A DNA stretch of 64,000 nt from Rhodococcus pseudokoreensis (GTDB lineage: Bacteria; Actinomycetota; Actinomycetes; Mycobacteriales; Mycobacteriaceae). Under the pieces are notes generated by a model that made no database searches, was not told the origin of the DNA, and worked only from the letters and a program-made list of their open reading frames with translations. The position numbers and the translations under genes are program-made. The stretch spans positions 7,998,001-8,062,000 of the forward strand of contig NZ_CP070619.1 in NCBI RefSeq assembly GCF_017068395.1, written 5' to 3'. Positions 38,751 through 49,045 of this stretch are shown in pieces. The stretch's first letter is position 1, and every line of letters starts with the position of its first letter.

Positions 38751-40204
38751 GGTCGGTACACGGCGATCGCTCCGGGTTCGGTCCGGAACTCGAACCGCCG
38801 GGCGTCGGCCACCACTTCACCGTCGGTGGCCAGCGCCACCGGAGCTCCGTTCACGCGGACGGTGAGCCGGGGCACGAGGGATCGCACGTACACCCGGCTG
38901 CTTCCGAGCGTTCCGGTCGCGGCGGCGAACAACAGCCGCGGCCGGGACGCTCGCCGGTCGGCTCGCACGTACCGGACGTCGAGCAGTCCGCCGGTGATCG
39001 CGGGACGGGACATCGGAACCTGATCGGCGGGGGAATACCGACCGTTCCCCACGAACAGCATCCAGACCTTCACGGGGCGGCCGTCGATGGTGATGGCGAG
39101 CGGTGTTGCCGCGGAGAGAATCCGGACCATTGCCGCAGCGGCCGCGGGCCACTTCCCGTACCGGGGCTGCCACTTCTCCCGCAGCCGCACCGCGTCGGGA
39201 TAGCCACCGAGACTGGCGGTGTTGAGGAACGGGGCGGGTTCCTCGACATCGGTGTGGACGACGGCCTGATCGACGAGAACCGCATGTCCGGTCTCGACGG
39301 CGTTCGCCGTGTCCGAGATCTCGGCGACGCCGGCGTCCCGCGCGAAGTGATTGAGGGTGCCGCCGGGGAAGACTGCCAGCGGCAGAGAATGACGTGCCGC
39401 GGCGGACGCCACGGCGACCACGGTTCCGTCTCCACCGCACACGCCGAGGGCACGCGGATTCGCCTCGGCCACCCAGGCGTCGAGTTGCGCGGCGAAATCG
39501 TGATCGGTGTCGAGGGCGCGCACGTGCGCCTTCGGGAGAGCGGTCGCGATGTCCTCACTGGGATCCACGCTGTCCGGCCCGGACTCCGGGTTCACCACTA
39601 CGAGCAGGCCCTCACCTCCCGGCAGCGCCGGCGCGTCGACCGCGCGGCCCAGTTCCGCCGGGTCCTCGGTGCGCACGGCCCACCAGCGGCGGGTTCCCGA
39701 AGCGACGGCCCCGCCGAGCACCAGCCCGGCGACGACGTCCGACGGCCAGTGCACGCCGTTGTGCACCCGCGAGTACGCGACCGCGGCCGCGAGGGGAGCC
39801 AGTACGGCACCGGCCGCGGGCGATTCCAGGGCGACACCCGTGGTGAATGCCGCCGCCGACGCCGAATGTCCCGACGGGAAGGACGAGGACCGGGGGATCG
39901 GCACCCCGCGCAGCACGTTCGTCCACGCGCGGGCGGGAGGGCGCCGCCGCGGGAACACCGGTTTGAGGATGCCGTTGGCGAGACCGCTCGCCATCGCGAG
40001 GGACAGCAGGCCTCGCACGGCGCCGCGCCGCGCGCGCCCGCCGACCAGTCCCAGCAGCGCTGCCACACACCACCACAGGACCCCCTTGTCGGCCGCGTGA
40101 CTGAGGAAGCGCATGGCCCGGTCGACCTCGGAGGGGCGCAGATCGGCGCTGCGGCCGAACACGATCTCGTCGGCCCGGTGGATGCGGTGCAGGTGTCGGT
40201 TCAC
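38741..40204 (-). CDS. PAP2 phosphatase / diacylglycerol kinase fusion
   Basis: A 487-residue two-domain protein. Residues 1-190 form a PAP2 lipid-phosphatase domain with all three motifs: [18 protein letters not shown] and [12 protein letters not shown]. Residues about 200-487 form a diacylglycerol-kinase catalytic domain with [23 protein letters not shown] and [12 protein letters not shown]. Together they could interconvert lipid phosphates, though natural substrates are unknown. GTG at 40204 is 6 nt after TACGCT (40216-40211), which supports this start over a longer frame that would run into pafA. It lies on the reverse strand, interrupting the proteasome locus between prcA and pafA. Confidence 0.88.
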   Translation of the reverse strand: MNRHLHRIHRADEIVFGRSADLRPSEVDRAMRFLSHAADKGVLWWCVAALLGLVGGRARRGAVRGLLSLAMASGLANGILKPVFPRRRPPARAWTNVLRGVPIPRSSSFPSGHSASAAAFTTGVALESPAAGAVLAPLAAAVAYSRVHNGVHWPSDVVAGLVLGGAVASGTRRWWAVRTEDPAELGRAVDAPALPGGEGLLVVVNPESGPDSVDPSEDIATALPKAHVRALDTDHDFAAQLDAWVAEANPRALGVCGGDGTVVAVASAAARHSLPLAVFPGGTLNHFARDAGVAEISDTANAVETGHAVLVDQAVVHTDVEEPAPFLNTASLGGYPDAVRLREKWQPRYGKWPAAAAAMVRILSAATPLAITIDGRPVKVWMLFVGNGRYSPADQVPMSRPAITGGLLDVRYVRADRRASRPRLLFAAATGTLGSSRVYVRSLVPRLTVRVNGAPVALATDGEVVADARRFEFRTEPGAIAVYRPQS

Positions 40205-40268
40205 CGTCTCAGCGTAGGCGCGGAGTGTCGCCGCACGGTTTTCCCGCTCCGCCGGGTGATCGGCGTTG

Positions 40269-40280
40269 TACTCTCGAGGT
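40269..40280 (+). promoter_or_regulatory. leaderless -10 element for pafA
   Basis: TACTCT (40269-40274) is 6 nt before the pafA GTG at 40281. The divergent PAP2-kinase gene has its own TACGCT (40216-40211), so two core promoters share a 76-bp spacer. Confidence 0.45.
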
Positions 40281-41639
40281 GTGCAGCGACGAATCATGGG
40301 AATTGAGACAGAGTTCGGTGTGACCTGCACCTTCCATGGTCACAGGCGACTGAGCCCGGACGAGGTTGCGCGCTACCTGTTCCGGCGGGTGGTGTCGTGG
40401 GGCCGGAGCTCCAACGTGTTCCTCCGGAACGGTGCCCGCCTGTATCTGGACGTCGGCTCGCACCCCGAATACGCGACAGCCGAGTGCGACAACCTCATCC
40501 AGTTGGTCAACCACGACCGGGCGGGTGAGCGCGTGCTCGAGGAGTTGCTGATCGACGCCGAGCAGCGGCTCGCCGAGGAAGGCATCGGCGGCGACATCTA
40601 TCTGTTCAAGAACAACACGGACTCGGCGGGCAATTCGTACGGCTGTCACGAGAACTTCCTCGTGGCCCGGGCCGGCGAATTCTCGCGGATCTCGGACGTG
40701 TTGCTCCCGTTCCTGGTGACGCGGCAGCTGATCTGCGGCGCGGGCAAGGTGCTGCAGACGCCGAAGGCGGCCACGTTCTGCCTGTCGCAGCGCGCCGAGC
40801 ACATCTGGGAGGGTGTGTCCTCGGCGACCACGCGGTCGCGGCCCATCATCAACACCCGTGACGAGCCGCACGCCGACGCGGAGAAGTACCGCCGCCTGCA
40901 CGTGATCGTCGGTGACTCGAACATGTCCGAGTCCACCACGATGCTGAAGGTTGGCACGGCGGCGCTCGTGCTCGAGATGATCGAGGCCGGGGTGTCGTTC
41001 CGCGACTTCGCGCTCGACAACCCGATCCGCGCCATCCGCGAGGTCAGCCACGACGTCACCGGGCGCCGTCCGGTGCGGCTCGCAGGCGGCAGGCAGGCCA
41101 GTGCCCTCGACATCCAGCGGGAGTACCACGCCCGCGCCGTCGAACACCTGCAGAACCGCGACCCCGATCCGCAGGTCACGCAGGTGGTCGAGTTGTGGGG
41201 CCGCATGCTCGACGCCGTCGAGACACAGGACTTCGCGAAGGTCGACACGGAGATCGACTGGGTGATCAAGCGCAAGCTGTTCCAGCGCTATCAGGACCGG
41301 CACGGCTTCGAACTGGCCGATCCGAAGATCGCGCAACTCGATCTGGCGTACCACGACATCAAGCGCGGTCGCGGCGTGTTCGACGTGCTGCAGCGCAAGG
41401 GTCTGGTGAAGCGGATCACCGAGGACGAGACGATCGAGGCTGCAGTGGACACCCCGCCGCAGACCACCCGGGCGAAGCTGCGCGGCGAGTTCATCACCGC
41501 CGCGCAGGAGGCCGGACGCGACTTCACGGTCGACTGGGTGCATCTCAAGCTCAACGATCAGGCCCAGCGGACCGTGCTGTGCAAGGACCCGTTCCGGTCG
41601 GTCGACGAGCGGGTGGAGCGGCTGATTGCCTCGATGTAG
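40281..41639 (+). CDS. pafA: Pup--protein ligase
   Basis: PafA activates deamidated Pup with ATP and attaches it to target lysines. The protein has 452 residues when started at GTG 40281, the same length as characterised orthologues. It has the glutamine-synthetase-like fold with GIETEFGV (metal-binding Glu), the catalytic Asp57 in [33 protein letters not shown], and [21 protein letters not shown], the last nearly identical to Dop. An in-frame ATG at 40266 would add five residues but overlaps the -10 element. Confidence 0.96.
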   Translation: MQRRIMGIETEFGVTCTFHGHRRLSPDEVARYLFRRVVSWGRSSNVFLRNGARLYLDVGSHPEYATAECDNLIQLVNHDRAGERVLEELLIDAEQRLAEEGIGGDIYLFKNNTDSAGNSYGCHENFLVARAGEFSRISDVLLPFLVTRQLICGAGKVLQTPKAATFCLSQRAEHIWEGVSSATTRSRPIINTRDEPHADAEKYRRLHVIVGDSNMSESTTMLKVGTAALVLEMIEAGVSFRDFALDNPIRAIREVSHDVTGRRPVRLAGGRQASALDIQREYHARAVEHLQNRDPDPQVTQVVELWGRMLDAVETQDFAKVDTEIDWVIKRKLFQRYQDRHGFELADPKIAQLDLAYHDIKRGRGVFDVLQRKGLVKRITEDETIEAAVDTPPQTTRAKLRGEFITAAQEAGRDFTVDWVHLKLNDQAQRTVLCKDPFRSVDERVERLIASM

Positions 41640-41673
41640 CGGCGCTCGGGGAGTCCGTCTCGGGCTCACCCAC

Positions 41674-41686
41674 TAGGCTTCCGGGC
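41674..41686 (+). promoter_or_regulatory. leaderless -10 element for pafBC
   Basis: TAGGCT (41674-41679) is followed by 7 nt and the GTG of pafB at 41687. This suggests pafBC can be expressed independently of pafA. Confidence 0.5.
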
Positions 41687-42679
41687 GTGCCGACTTCCAA
41701 GATCGAGCGCTTGATGAACCTGGTGATCTGTTTGCTGTCCACCAGACAGTTCCTCACCGCCGAGAAGATTCGCGAGAGCGTTGCCGGGTACGCCGACTCC
41801 GCCAGCGACGAGGCGTTCAGCCGGATGTTCGAACGCGACAAGAACGAGTTGCGGGATCTCGGTGTTCCGCTCGAGACCGGGCAGGCGTCGCGGTTCTCGA
41901 CGGTCGAGGGCTACCGGATCAACCGCAATGCGTACGAGCTTCCCGACATCGACCTCAACCAGGAGGAGTCGGCGGCGGTCGCGGTGGCGGTCCAGTTGTG
42001 GGAGTCGCCGGAGCTGACGTCCGCGGCGCAGGGGGCGCTGCTCAAGCTGCGCGCGGCGGGTGTGCAGGTGGATCCGGATTCGGCGGCCACCCCGATCACG
42101 GCCGTGCCCGCCCGCACCCGCGGCTCCGAACCGGCGCTCGGCAAGCTGCTGGCGGCGGTCGACGCCGGCCGGGCCGTGCACTTCCCGCACCGTGGTGCTC
42201 TCAACGAGCCGTACACCGAACGCACCGTGGAACCGTGGGGTGTCGTCACCGCCCACGGCCGGTGGTATCTCGTCGGTCACGACGTCGACCGGGGCGCCGT
42301 CCGGACGTTCCGGCTGTCGCGGATCGGCGACGACGTGACGGAGTTCGGACCGTCGGGGGTCGTCCACAAACCGGCTGGTGTCGACCTCCGGGACATCGTC
42401 GACCGAGTCACCGGTTCGGGCGAGGTCACCGGCACCGCCACCGTGTGGGTGGCGGCGGGCCGAGCTCAGGAACTGCGCCGACTGGCGACCACCGCGGAGG
42501 AGAAGCGGGTGAACGAGCGCAGCGGCAGCGTGCTCCGGATCCCCGTCCGTTCCCGGGACTGGATCGCGCGGCTGGTCGCGGGGCACGGGGCGGACGCCCT
42601 CGTCCTCGATCCGCCCGAATTACGACACGAGGTGCTGACCAAGCTGAAGGACGCCGCAGGGGAAGAGGGGACGTCGTGA
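41687..42679 (+). CDS. pafB: WYL-domain regulator PafB
   Basis: PafB pairs with PafC as a transcriptional activator of the RecA-independent DNA-damage response in mycobacteria. The 330-residue protein has an N-terminal winged helix (about residues 1-70, LTAEKIRESVAG and FSRMFERDKNELRDLGVPLE) and a WYL ligand-sensing domain (about 130-210) with PWGVVTAHGRWYLVGHDVDR and RTFRLSRIG. A C-terminal WCX extension follows. GTG start; the stop overlaps the pafC start (GTGA). Confidence 0.93.
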   Translation: MPTSKIERLMNLVICLLSTRQFLTAEKIRESVAGYADSASDEAFSRMFERDKNELRDLGVPLETGQASRFSTVEGYRINRNAYELPDIDLNQEESAAVAVAVQLWESPELTSAAQGALLKLRAAGVQVDPDSAATPITAVPARTRGSEPALGKLLAAVDAGRAVHFPHRGALNEPYTERTVEPWGVVTAHGRWYLVGHDVDRGAVRTFRLSRIGDDVTEFGPSGVVHKPAGVDLRDIVDRVTGSGEVTGTATVWVAAGRAQELRRLATTAEEKRVNERSGSVLRIPVRSRDWIARLVAGHGADALVLDPPELRHEVLTKLKDAAGEEGTS

Positions 42680-43656
42680 GCAACAGGCTGTCGTCACGGC
42701 TGTCCCGGCTCCTCAACCTGGTGCCGTATTTCATCGCGAACCCCGGAATGAGCGCCGCCGAGGCCGCCGCCGAACTGGGCGTCACCACCACCCAGCTGAT
42801 GTCCGACCTCAATCAGCTGTGGGTGTGCGGACTGCCCGGATACGGTCCCGGCGACCTCATCGACCTGTCGTTCTCCGAGGAGAGCATCGAGGTGACGTTC
42901 TCGGCGGGCATCGACCGTCCGCTGCGGTTGACATCCACCGAGGCGACCGCCCTGCTGATTGCCCTGCGTTCGCTGGTGGAGATGCCGGGGATGGTCGACC
43001 CGTCCGCGGCGCACAGTGCGATCGCCAAGATCGAGGACGCCGCGGGCACGGCCGCGGCCCGTGCGGCGGTGACGCCGGCGTCCGAGCGGGGTGCGGTGGA
43101 GGACGTGGCGGAGGATCCGATCGCCGCCACGGTGCGATCCGCGCTCCATCGTCGCCGGGCTCTCAACCTGACGTACTACTCGGCGTCCCGGGACCGGGTC
43201 ACCGAGCGCACCGTGGACCCGGTGCGGATCGTGCTGGTCGACAATCACAGTTATCTGCAGGCCTGGTGCCGACAGGCCGAGGGGGTCCGGCTGTTCCGCC
43301 TCGACCGGATCGACGCCGCCACCGAACTGGACGAGCCGTCCACCCCGCCGGCGCAGGCACTCGTACGGGACTCCAACCTGGAGTTGTTCAGCGGGGACGC
43401 GTCCCTTCCTCAGGCACGGTTGCACATCGGCGCCGACTGCGTGTGGGTGCTCGACTACTACCCGATGGACGTCGCGACGGTCGCCGCCGACGGGTCGGTC
43501 GAGGCGACCATGAGTTACGGGGCGCTGGAGTGGATGGCCCGGCTCGTGCTCGGGTTCGGATCCGGAATCAGGGTGCTCGAACCGCCCGAACTGGTCGACG
43601 AGGTGCGCCACCGGGCCGTGGACGCGCTGTCCGCGTACGAGGCCGTCGAGGCATGA
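42676..43656 (+). CDS. pafC: WYL-domain regulator PafC
   Basis: Partner of PafB, 326 residues. The N-terminal helix-turn-helix is NPGMSAAEAAAELGVTTTQL, and the WYL domain contains PVRIVLVDNHSYLQAWCRQA and VRLFRLDRIDAA. GTG at 42676 overlaps the pafB stop, and the pafC stop overlaps the next gene (ATGA), so pafB, pafC and the reductase gene are translationally coupled. Confidence 0.92.
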   Translation: MSNRLSSRLSRLLNLVPYFIANPGMSAAEAAAELGVTTTQLMSDLNQLWVCGLPGYGPGDLIDLSFSEESIEVTFSAGIDRPLRLTSTEATALLIALRSLVEMPGMVDPSAAHSAIAKIEDAAGTAAARAAVTPASERGAVEDVAEDPIAATVRSALHRRRALNLTYYSASRDRVTERTVDPVRIVLVDNHSYLQAWCRQAEGVRLFRLDRIDAATELDEPSTPPAQALVRDSNLELFSGDASLPQARLHIGADCVWVLDYYPMDVATVAADGSVEATMSYGALEWMARLVLGFGSGIRVLEPPELVDEVRHRAVDALSAYEAVEA

Positions 43657-44717
43657 GCGGCGCCACGCGTCCGCTGCGGATCAGTGTGTTCGGCGCGGGC
43701 AGCATCGGGTGCTATCTCGGGGGCCGGCTCGCCGCGGCCGGCGCCGAGGTGACGCTGATCGGCCGGGAGCGGGTCGGGGCCGAGATCCGCGACCACGGGT
43801 TGCGGTTGACGGACCTGCACGGATCGGACATCCGGGTCGCTGCCTCCGACATCGCCTTCGACACCGGTCCCGAGTCGGCGGCCACCGCCGATCTCGTGGT
43901 CGTCTCGGTGAAGTCGGCGGGCACACCGGAGGTGGGTGCCACGCTGGCGTCGGCGATCGGCCCCGGCACCGTCGTGGTCAGCGCCCAGAACGGGCTGGGT
44001 AACGCGGACACCCTGCGTGCCGCACTTCCGGGTCACGTCGTTCTCGCGGCGATGGTGCCGTTCAACGTGGTGCACCGCGGCGACGGCCACTTTCACCAGG
44101 GTTCCGAGGGCGACCTCGAAATCGAGCAGCATCCGGCGGTGCCCGCATTCGCGCCGGCGTTCGACGACGCCGGGCTGCCGCTGCATGCCCACGACGACTT
44201 CCGTTCGGTGCAGTGGGCGAAGCTGCTGCTCAACCTGAATAACCCGGTCAACGCGCTGTCCGGTCTGCCGCTCCGGGAGGAGTTGTCGCGGCGGCCGTTC
44301 CGCCGCGCCCTCGCGCTGGCACAGCGCGAAGCCCTCGCACTCCTGACCGCCCGCGGTATCGCTGTCGCCAAGCTCACACCGCTGCCGCCGCGGTGGATTC
44401 CCCGGTTGCTGACCGTCCCGGACGGGGTGTTCCGGGTGGCGGGCAGCCGGATGCTGGCCATCGACCCGCACGCGCGGTCGTCGATGTGGGACGACCTCGA
44501 GGCGGGCAGGCGCACCGAAGTGGACTGGATCAGTGGGGAGATCGTGCGCCTGGCCGAGGCGTCGGGGACGGCCGCGCCGGTGAACGCGAGGCTGGTCGCA
44601 CTGATCCGCGAGGCCGAGGCGGGCGGGAACCGGCAGTGGTCCGGGGGCGCTCTGCTGGCCGATCTGCGCTCACAGCGGGGACCCAGGAAACCTGCAGGGA
44701 AACGGCAGCGCAGCTAG
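43653..44717 (+). CDS. panE: 2-dehydropantoate 2-reductase family protein
   Basis: A 354-residue NADP-dependent reductase related to ketopantoate reductase in pantothenate and CoA synthesis. Features are the N-terminal Rossmann motif ISVFGAGSIGCYLGGRLAAAG, SAQNGLGN, the catalytic Lys in WAKLLLNLNNPVNAL, and the C-terminal SSMWDDLEAGRRTEVDWISG. It is somewhat longer than typical PanE and may be a paralogue with a different 2-oxo acid substrate. The ATG at 43653 overlaps pafC. A basic, Gln/Arg/Lys-rich C-terminus is unusual. Confidence 0.83.
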   Translation: MSGATRPLRISVFGAGSIGCYLGGRLAAAGAEVTLIGRERVGAEIRDHGLRLTDLHGSDIRVAASDIAFDTGPESAATADLVVVSVKSAGTPEVGATLASAIGPGTVVVSAQNGLGNADTLRAALPGHVVLAAMVPFNVVHRGDGHFHQGSEGDLEIEQHPAVPAFAPAFDDAGLPLHAHDDFRSVQWAKLLLNLNNPVNALSGLPLREELSRRPFRRALALAQREALALLTARGIAVAKLTPLPPRWIPRLLTVPDGVFRVAGSRMLAIDPHARSSMWDDLEAGRRTEVDWISGEIVRLAEASGTAAPVNARLVALIREAEAGGNRQWSGGALLADLRSQRGPRKPAGKRQRS

Positions 44718-44789
44718 CCGGTTTCGACCGGGCTGGTGCCGTGTATGTCCGGTAGCATCGGGGTCACCTGATCTTTTGGAGGTTTCATC

Positions 44790-45077
44790 ATGGGAGCCAT
44801 GAGCCCCTGGCACTGGGCCATCGTCGCGCTGGTCGTCGTCATCCTGTTCGGTTCCAAGAAGCTGCCCGACGCGGCTCGTGGACTCGGCCGTTCGCTCCGC
44901 ATCTTCAAGAGCGAGGTCAAGGAGATGCAGAACGACAACAGCACGCCTGCGCCCACCGCGCAGCAGAGTGCGCCCGCCGAGCTGCCCGTGGCGGACACCA
45001 CCACCGCACCGGTCACCCCTCCGGCGCCGGTGCAGCCGCAGCCGCACCCGCAGCACACCGAGCCCAAGTCGGCGTAG
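44790..45077 (+). CDS. tatA: Sec-independent translocase subunit TatA
   Basis: The 95-residue pore-forming component of the twin-arginine translocase. It has one N-terminal membrane helix ([20 protein letters not shown]), the FG hinge, an amphipathic helix ([20 protein letters not shown]) and a disordered Pro/Gln/Thr-rich tail. TTGGAGG precedes the ATG, and TAGCAT (44753-44758) is a possible -10. It is followed by a hairpin and tatC. Confidence 0.95.
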   Translation: MGAMSPWHWAIVALVVVILFGSKKLPDAARGLGRSLRIFKSEVKEMQNDNSTPAPTAQQSAPAELPVADTTTAPVTPPAPVQPQPHPQHTEPKSA

Positions 45078-45091
45078 CCCGAGCCGCCTGA

Positions 45092-45119
45092 CAACCGGGG
45101 TGACTCTTCACCCCGGTTG
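45092..45119. terminator. hairpin between tatA and tatC
   Basis: CAACCGGGGTGA (45092-45103) and its exact reverse complement (45108-45119) surround a 4-base loop CTCT. It could attenuate read-through and so raise TatA over TatC, a ratio the translocase needs. Confidence 0.7.
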
Positions 45120-45148
45120 ACTGCTGACCAAGACTAGGGCGAACAACA

Positions 45149-46189
45149 GTGCGAATTCCGTTCGATCCGCGCCACAGCAAGCGGAGGACCAACCCCGACG
45201 GCACGATGTCGTTGGTCGACCACCTCTACGAGCTGCGCACGCGACTGCTCCTGTCGGTGCTGGCCATCGTGGTCACCACCGCGGTGGGCTTCTTCTGGTA
45301 CTCCCACGAGATCTTCGGCATCGAGAGTCTCGGCGAGCTCCTGCGCGGGCCGTACTGTTCGCTGCCGGAGTCGAGCCGCGCCGACCTGAGCAACGACGGG
45401 TCGTGCCGCCTCCTCGCGACCGGACCGTTCGAGCAGTTCATGCTCCGCTTCAAGGTCGCGCTCACGGCGGGCGTCGTCCTCGCCTGCCCCATCTGGCTGT
45501 ATCAGCTGTGGGCGTTCATCACCCCCGGCCTGTACGCGAAGGAACGCCGCTACGCGATCGGATTCGTGGTGTCCGGCGCGGCGCTGTTCATGGCCGGCGC
45601 CGTCCTGGCGTACGTGGTCGTCGCCAAGGCCCTGCACTTCCTGCTGACGATCGGCGACAACGTCCAGATCACCGCACTCGGCGGCGCGGAATACTTCGGG
45701 TTCATCATCAACCTGCTGATCATCTTCGGTGTCAGCTTCGAGATCCCACTGCTCATCGTCGCCCTGAACTTCGTCGGCATCCTGCCCTACGCGAAGCTCA
45801 AGGCGTGGCGCCGCGGCCTGATCTTCGCCCTGTTCGTGTTCGCCGCGATCGCCACACCGGGGCAGGACCCGTTCTCGATGCTCGCGCTCGCGTTCGCGTT
45901 GACGCTGCTGTTCGAGATCGCCGTGCAGATCGCCCGCGTCAACGACCGCCGCAAGGCTCGTCGCACGGAGCAGGAGTGGGGTGCCCTCGACGACGACGAG
46001 GCGTCGACGATCGCGGCGCCGTCGGACCTGAACGAGTCGTTCGACGTGGCCGCCACCGCGGTCCCCGAGCCTGCGGGCCGGTTCCGGCGTTCCCGCAAGT
46101 CCGGGAAGTCCGGTGCCGCGAACAAGAACGACGACGCGAGCACGACCGGCAGCAACACACCGGGTCAGGACTTCTCCGACACCCTGTGA
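45149..46189 (+). CDS. tatC: Sec-independent translocase subunit TatC
   Basis: The 346-residue signal-binding subunit of the twin-arginine translocase, with six membrane helices between about residues 28 and 270. The cytosolic N-terminus carries [15 protein letters not shown] with the conserved Glu. [17 protein letters not shown] and the segment [16 protein letters not shown] are typical of the family. A hydrophilic tail of about 75 residues (basic, Asp/Ser-rich) extends past the last helix, longer than in Escherichia coli. The start GTG at 45149 has no clear ribosome binding site. Confidence 0.94.
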   Translation: MRIPFDPRHSKRRTNPDGTMSLVDHLYELRTRLLLSVLAIVVTTAVGFFWYSHEIFGIESLGELLRGPYCSLPESSRADLSNDGSCRLLATGPFEQFMLRFKVALTAGVVLACPIWLYQLWAFITPGLYAKERRYAIGFVVSGAALFMAGAVLAYVVVAKALHFLLTIGDNVQITALGGAEYFGFIINLLIIFGVSFEIPLLIVALNFVGILPYAKLKAWRRGLIFALFVFAAIATPGQDPFSMLALAFALTLLFEIAVQIARVNDRRKARRTEQEWGALDDDEASTIAAPSDLNESFDVAATAVPEPAGRFRRSRKSGKSGAANKNDDASTTGSNTPGQDFSDTL

Positions 46190-46201
46190 CAATCTGACGG
46201 G

Positions 46202-48943
46202 GTGGCAGTGACAACAGGTGACACGACCGGCGGCACCGAACTCGATGTGTTCTCGGCGCAGCTCGGCTTCGTGCTCGACCCCTTCCAGATCAACGCCTGC
46301 CGCGCGCTCGAGGGTGGCCACGGCGTCCTCGTCTGCGCCCCGACCGGCGCGGGCAAGACGGTGGTCGGCGAATTCGCCGTGCACCTGGCGCTGGCGGCCG
46401 GTCGCAAGTGCTTCTACACCACACCGATCAAGGCGCTGAGCAATCAGAAGTACGCGGAACTGGTGCGGCGGTACGGCAAGGACACCGTCGGGCTGCTGAC
46501 CGGAGACTCGAGTATCAACTCGGGCGCCCCGGTGGTGGTGATGACCACCGAGGTGCTGCGGAACATGCTGTACGCCGATTCCGCGGCGCTGCGCGGGTTG
46601 TCGCACGTCGTCATGGACGAGGTGCACTTCCTGGCCGACCGGTTCCGCGGGGCGGTGTGGGAAGAGGTGATCCTGCACCTGTCGGAGGACGTCCGGCTCG
46701 TCAGTCTGTCGGCGACCGTCAGCAACGCCGAGGAGTTCGGTGCGTGGATGGAGACGGTGCGCGGCGACACCACAGTGGTGGTCGACGAGAACCGCCCGAT
46801 CCCGCTGTGGCAGCACATCATGGTCGGGAAACGGCTGTTCGACCTGTTCGATACGAGGGCGCGTAGCGGGGATGCCCGCAGGGATCTGGTGGTCGACCAG
46901 GATCTGGTGCGTCACGTCAAGCAGCGGCAGGCCCTCGAGCGGGCCGACTCGTGGGAACCGCGGGGCAGGGGGCGCCGCGGCGGCGGCCGCGGGTATTCCA
47001 GCGATTTCCGGCCGCTGCCCCGGCCGGAGGTGATCTCCCGCCTCGACGACGAGGGGCTCCTTCCGGCGATCACGTTCATCTTCAGCCGGGCCGGGTGCGA
47101 CGCCGCGCTGGCGCAGTGCCTGCGATCGCGCCTCGATCTGACGACGCCGGAGCAGGTCGCCGAGATCCGGACCATCGTCGACGCCCACACCGCCGAACTT
47201 CCGAAGGCCGATCTGGAGGTCCTCGGGTACTGGGAATGGCGCAAGGCGCTGGAGCGGGGCCTCGCCGCGCACCACGCGGGAATGTTGCCGGCGTTCCGGC
47301 AGACGGTCGAGGAGTTGTTCGTCAAGGGGCTGGTCCGGGCCGTATTCGCCACCGAGACGCTGGCGCTCGGCATCAACATGCCCGCCCGCACCGTCGTGCT
47401 CGAACGCCTCGTCAAGTACAACGGCGAGGCCCACGCCGAACTCACCCCGGGGGAGTACACCCAGCTCACAGGCCGGGCGGGACGTCGCGGCATCGACATC
47501 GAGGGCCACGCGGTGGTCCTGTGGCAGCCCGGGGTGGAACCGGTGGACGTCGCCGGGCTGGCGTCCACCCGCACGTTCCCGCTGCGCAGTTCGTTCCGTC
47601 CCGGCTACAACATGACGATCAACCTGGTCGACCGCATGGGTGCGGCGGAATCGCGGGCCCTGCTGGAGCGGTCGTTCGCCCAGTTCCAGGCCGACCGGTC
47701 GGTGGTCGGCCTGACCCGCGGCATCGAACGCAACGAGGCCGCGCTCACCACGCTCAGCGAACGCCTCGGCGGCGAGGACGGCGAGTACTTCGAGTACGCA
47801 CGCCTGCGGGAGGAACTGAGCAGCCGGGAACGGTCGCTCGAACGCGCAGGCCGGACCGAACGCCGGGACGCCGCCGTCGCATCGCTCGTCGCTCTGCGGC
47901 GCGGCGACGTGATCGCGATCCCCGTGGGACGGCACTCCGGTCTGGCGGTGGTGCTCGAACCGGACCGGGACCCGACGGACCCGAAGCCGTTGATCCTCAC
48001 CGAGGCGAAGTGGGCGGGCCGGGTGTCGGCGGGCGACTTCCCCGAGCCGGCACGGTCTTTGGGATCGATGCGGTTGCCGCGACGCTTCGATCACCACACC
48101 GCCCGGGTGCGACGCGATCTGGCATCGGCGTTGCGCAGCACCGGAATCGTCGCGCCGGGCCGGCGGAAACGGAAGAAGTCGGGTGCGGCCGGCGACGACG
48201 CCGAGATCGCGCGGCTGCGGCGTGCCATCCGGCAGCATCCGTGCCACAGCTGGCCCGACCGTGAGCAGCTGAGCCGGATCGGTGAGCGCTATAACCGGCT
48301 GGCCCGCGAGACGGAGACGATGAGGCAGAAGGCCGCCGCCACGACGAACTCGTTGGCGCGCACGTTCGATCGGATCCTGTCGCTGCTCGCCGAACGCGAC
48401 TACGTCTCGGCGGGTGAGCACCCCGATGCCACCGAGCATGGCACCCGGTTGAGCCGGATCTATTGCGAGAGTGACCTCTTGGTGGCCGAGTGCCTCCGGC
48501 AGGGGGTGTGGAAGGGACTCGGGCCCGCGGAGCTCGCGGCCGTCGCGTCGGCCGTGATCTTCGAATCGCGCCGCGAGGGGGACACCGTCGAGAGCGGCGG
48601 TCCGGGAGCGCTGCGGCACGCCCTCGACGAGACCGTGCGGGTGTGGCGGGAACTGAAGGCGGACGAGATCCGGCACAAGTTGCCGCCCACCCGTGAACCG
48701 GACTTCGGCTTCGCCGCCGCGATCTACCACTGGGCCAGCGACAATTCGCTCGTCGAGGCGCTGATCGCGGCGGGAGACCAGGGGCGCGCACTGTCGGCCG
48801 GCGACTTCGTGCGGTGGTGCAGGCAGGTGATCGACCTCCTCGAACAGGTCCGGTCGACGTCACCCGATCCGGAGGTCGGCAAGGCCGCAGGTCGTGCGGT
48901 CGCAGCGATCCGCCGTGGCGTCGTCGCCGTGGATGCTGCGTGA
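46202..48943 (+). CDS. helY: DEVH-box superfamily 2 RNA helicase (HelY/Ski2-like)
   Basis: A 913-residue ATP-dependent helicase of the Ski2/Mtr4 group. Motif I is CAPTGAGKT (about residues 43-51), motif Ia TPIKALSNQKY, motif II DEVH, motif III SLSATVSN and motif VI QLTGRAGRRGID. A DSHCT-type C-terminal domain follows (LGPAELAAVASAVIFESRREG onward). The gene follows tatC by 12 bases as in mycobacteria. A role in RNA turnover is inferred from the family. The reverse-complement open frame of about 1200 codons across this gene is a high-GC shadow. Confidence 0.93.
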   Translation: MAVTTGDTTGGTELDVFSAQLGFVLDPFQINACRALEGGHGVLVCAPTGAGKTVVGEFAVHLALAAGRKCFYTTPIKALSNQKYAELVRRYGKDTVGLLTGDSSINSGAPVVVMTTEVLRNMLYADSAALRGLSHVVMDEVHFLADRFRGAVWEEVILHLSEDVRLVSLSATVSNAEEFGAWMETVRGDTTVVVDENRPIPLWQHIMVGKRLFDLFDTRARSGDARRDLVVDQDLVRHVKQRQALERADSWEPRGRGRRGGGRGYSSDFRPLPRPEVISRLDDEGLLPAITFIFSRAGCDAALAQCLRSRLDLTTPEQVAEIRTIVDAHTAELPKADLEVLGYWEWRKALERGLAAHHAGMLPAFRQTVEELFVKGLVRAVFATETLALGINMPARTVVLERLVKYNGEAHAELTPGEYTQLTGRAGRRGIDIEGHAVVLWQPGVEPVDVAGLASTRTFPLRSSFRPGYNMTINLVDRMGAAESRALLERSFAQFQADRSVVGLTRGIERNEAALTTLSERLGGEDGEYFEYARLREELSSRERSLERAGRTERRDAAVASLVALRRGDVIAIPVGRHSGLAVVLEPDRDPTDPKPLILTEAKWAGRVSAGDFPEPARSLGSMRLPRRFDHHTARVRRDLASALRSTGIVAPGRRKRKKSGAAGDDAEIARLRRAIRQHPCHSWPDREQLSRIGERYNRLARETETMRQKAAATTNSLARTFDRILSLLAERDYVSAGEHPDATEHGTRLSRIYCESDLLVAECLRQGVWKGLGPAELAAVASAVIFESRREGDTVESGGPGALRHALDETVRVWRELKADEIRHKLPPTREPDFGFAAAIYHWASDNSLVEALIAAGDQGRALSAGDFVRWCRQVIDLLEQVRSTSPDPEVGKAAGRAVAAIRRGVVAVDAA

Positions 48944-49045
48944 CCCGACGCCGTGTGGTTGGATTCGCACGCCGTCCGAAGGCCCGAATCCGATGGTGGG
49001 GCGTTACGGTAGGTACAAAACTTGACACGTGAGCGGGAGGCGACG

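Noticed and set aside
45134..48730. Open frame of about 1200 codons on the reverse strand across helY and tatC
   Set aside because: Antisense to clearly conserved genes, no recognisable domain and Arg/Gly/Asp/Val-rich composition; a high-GC shadow.
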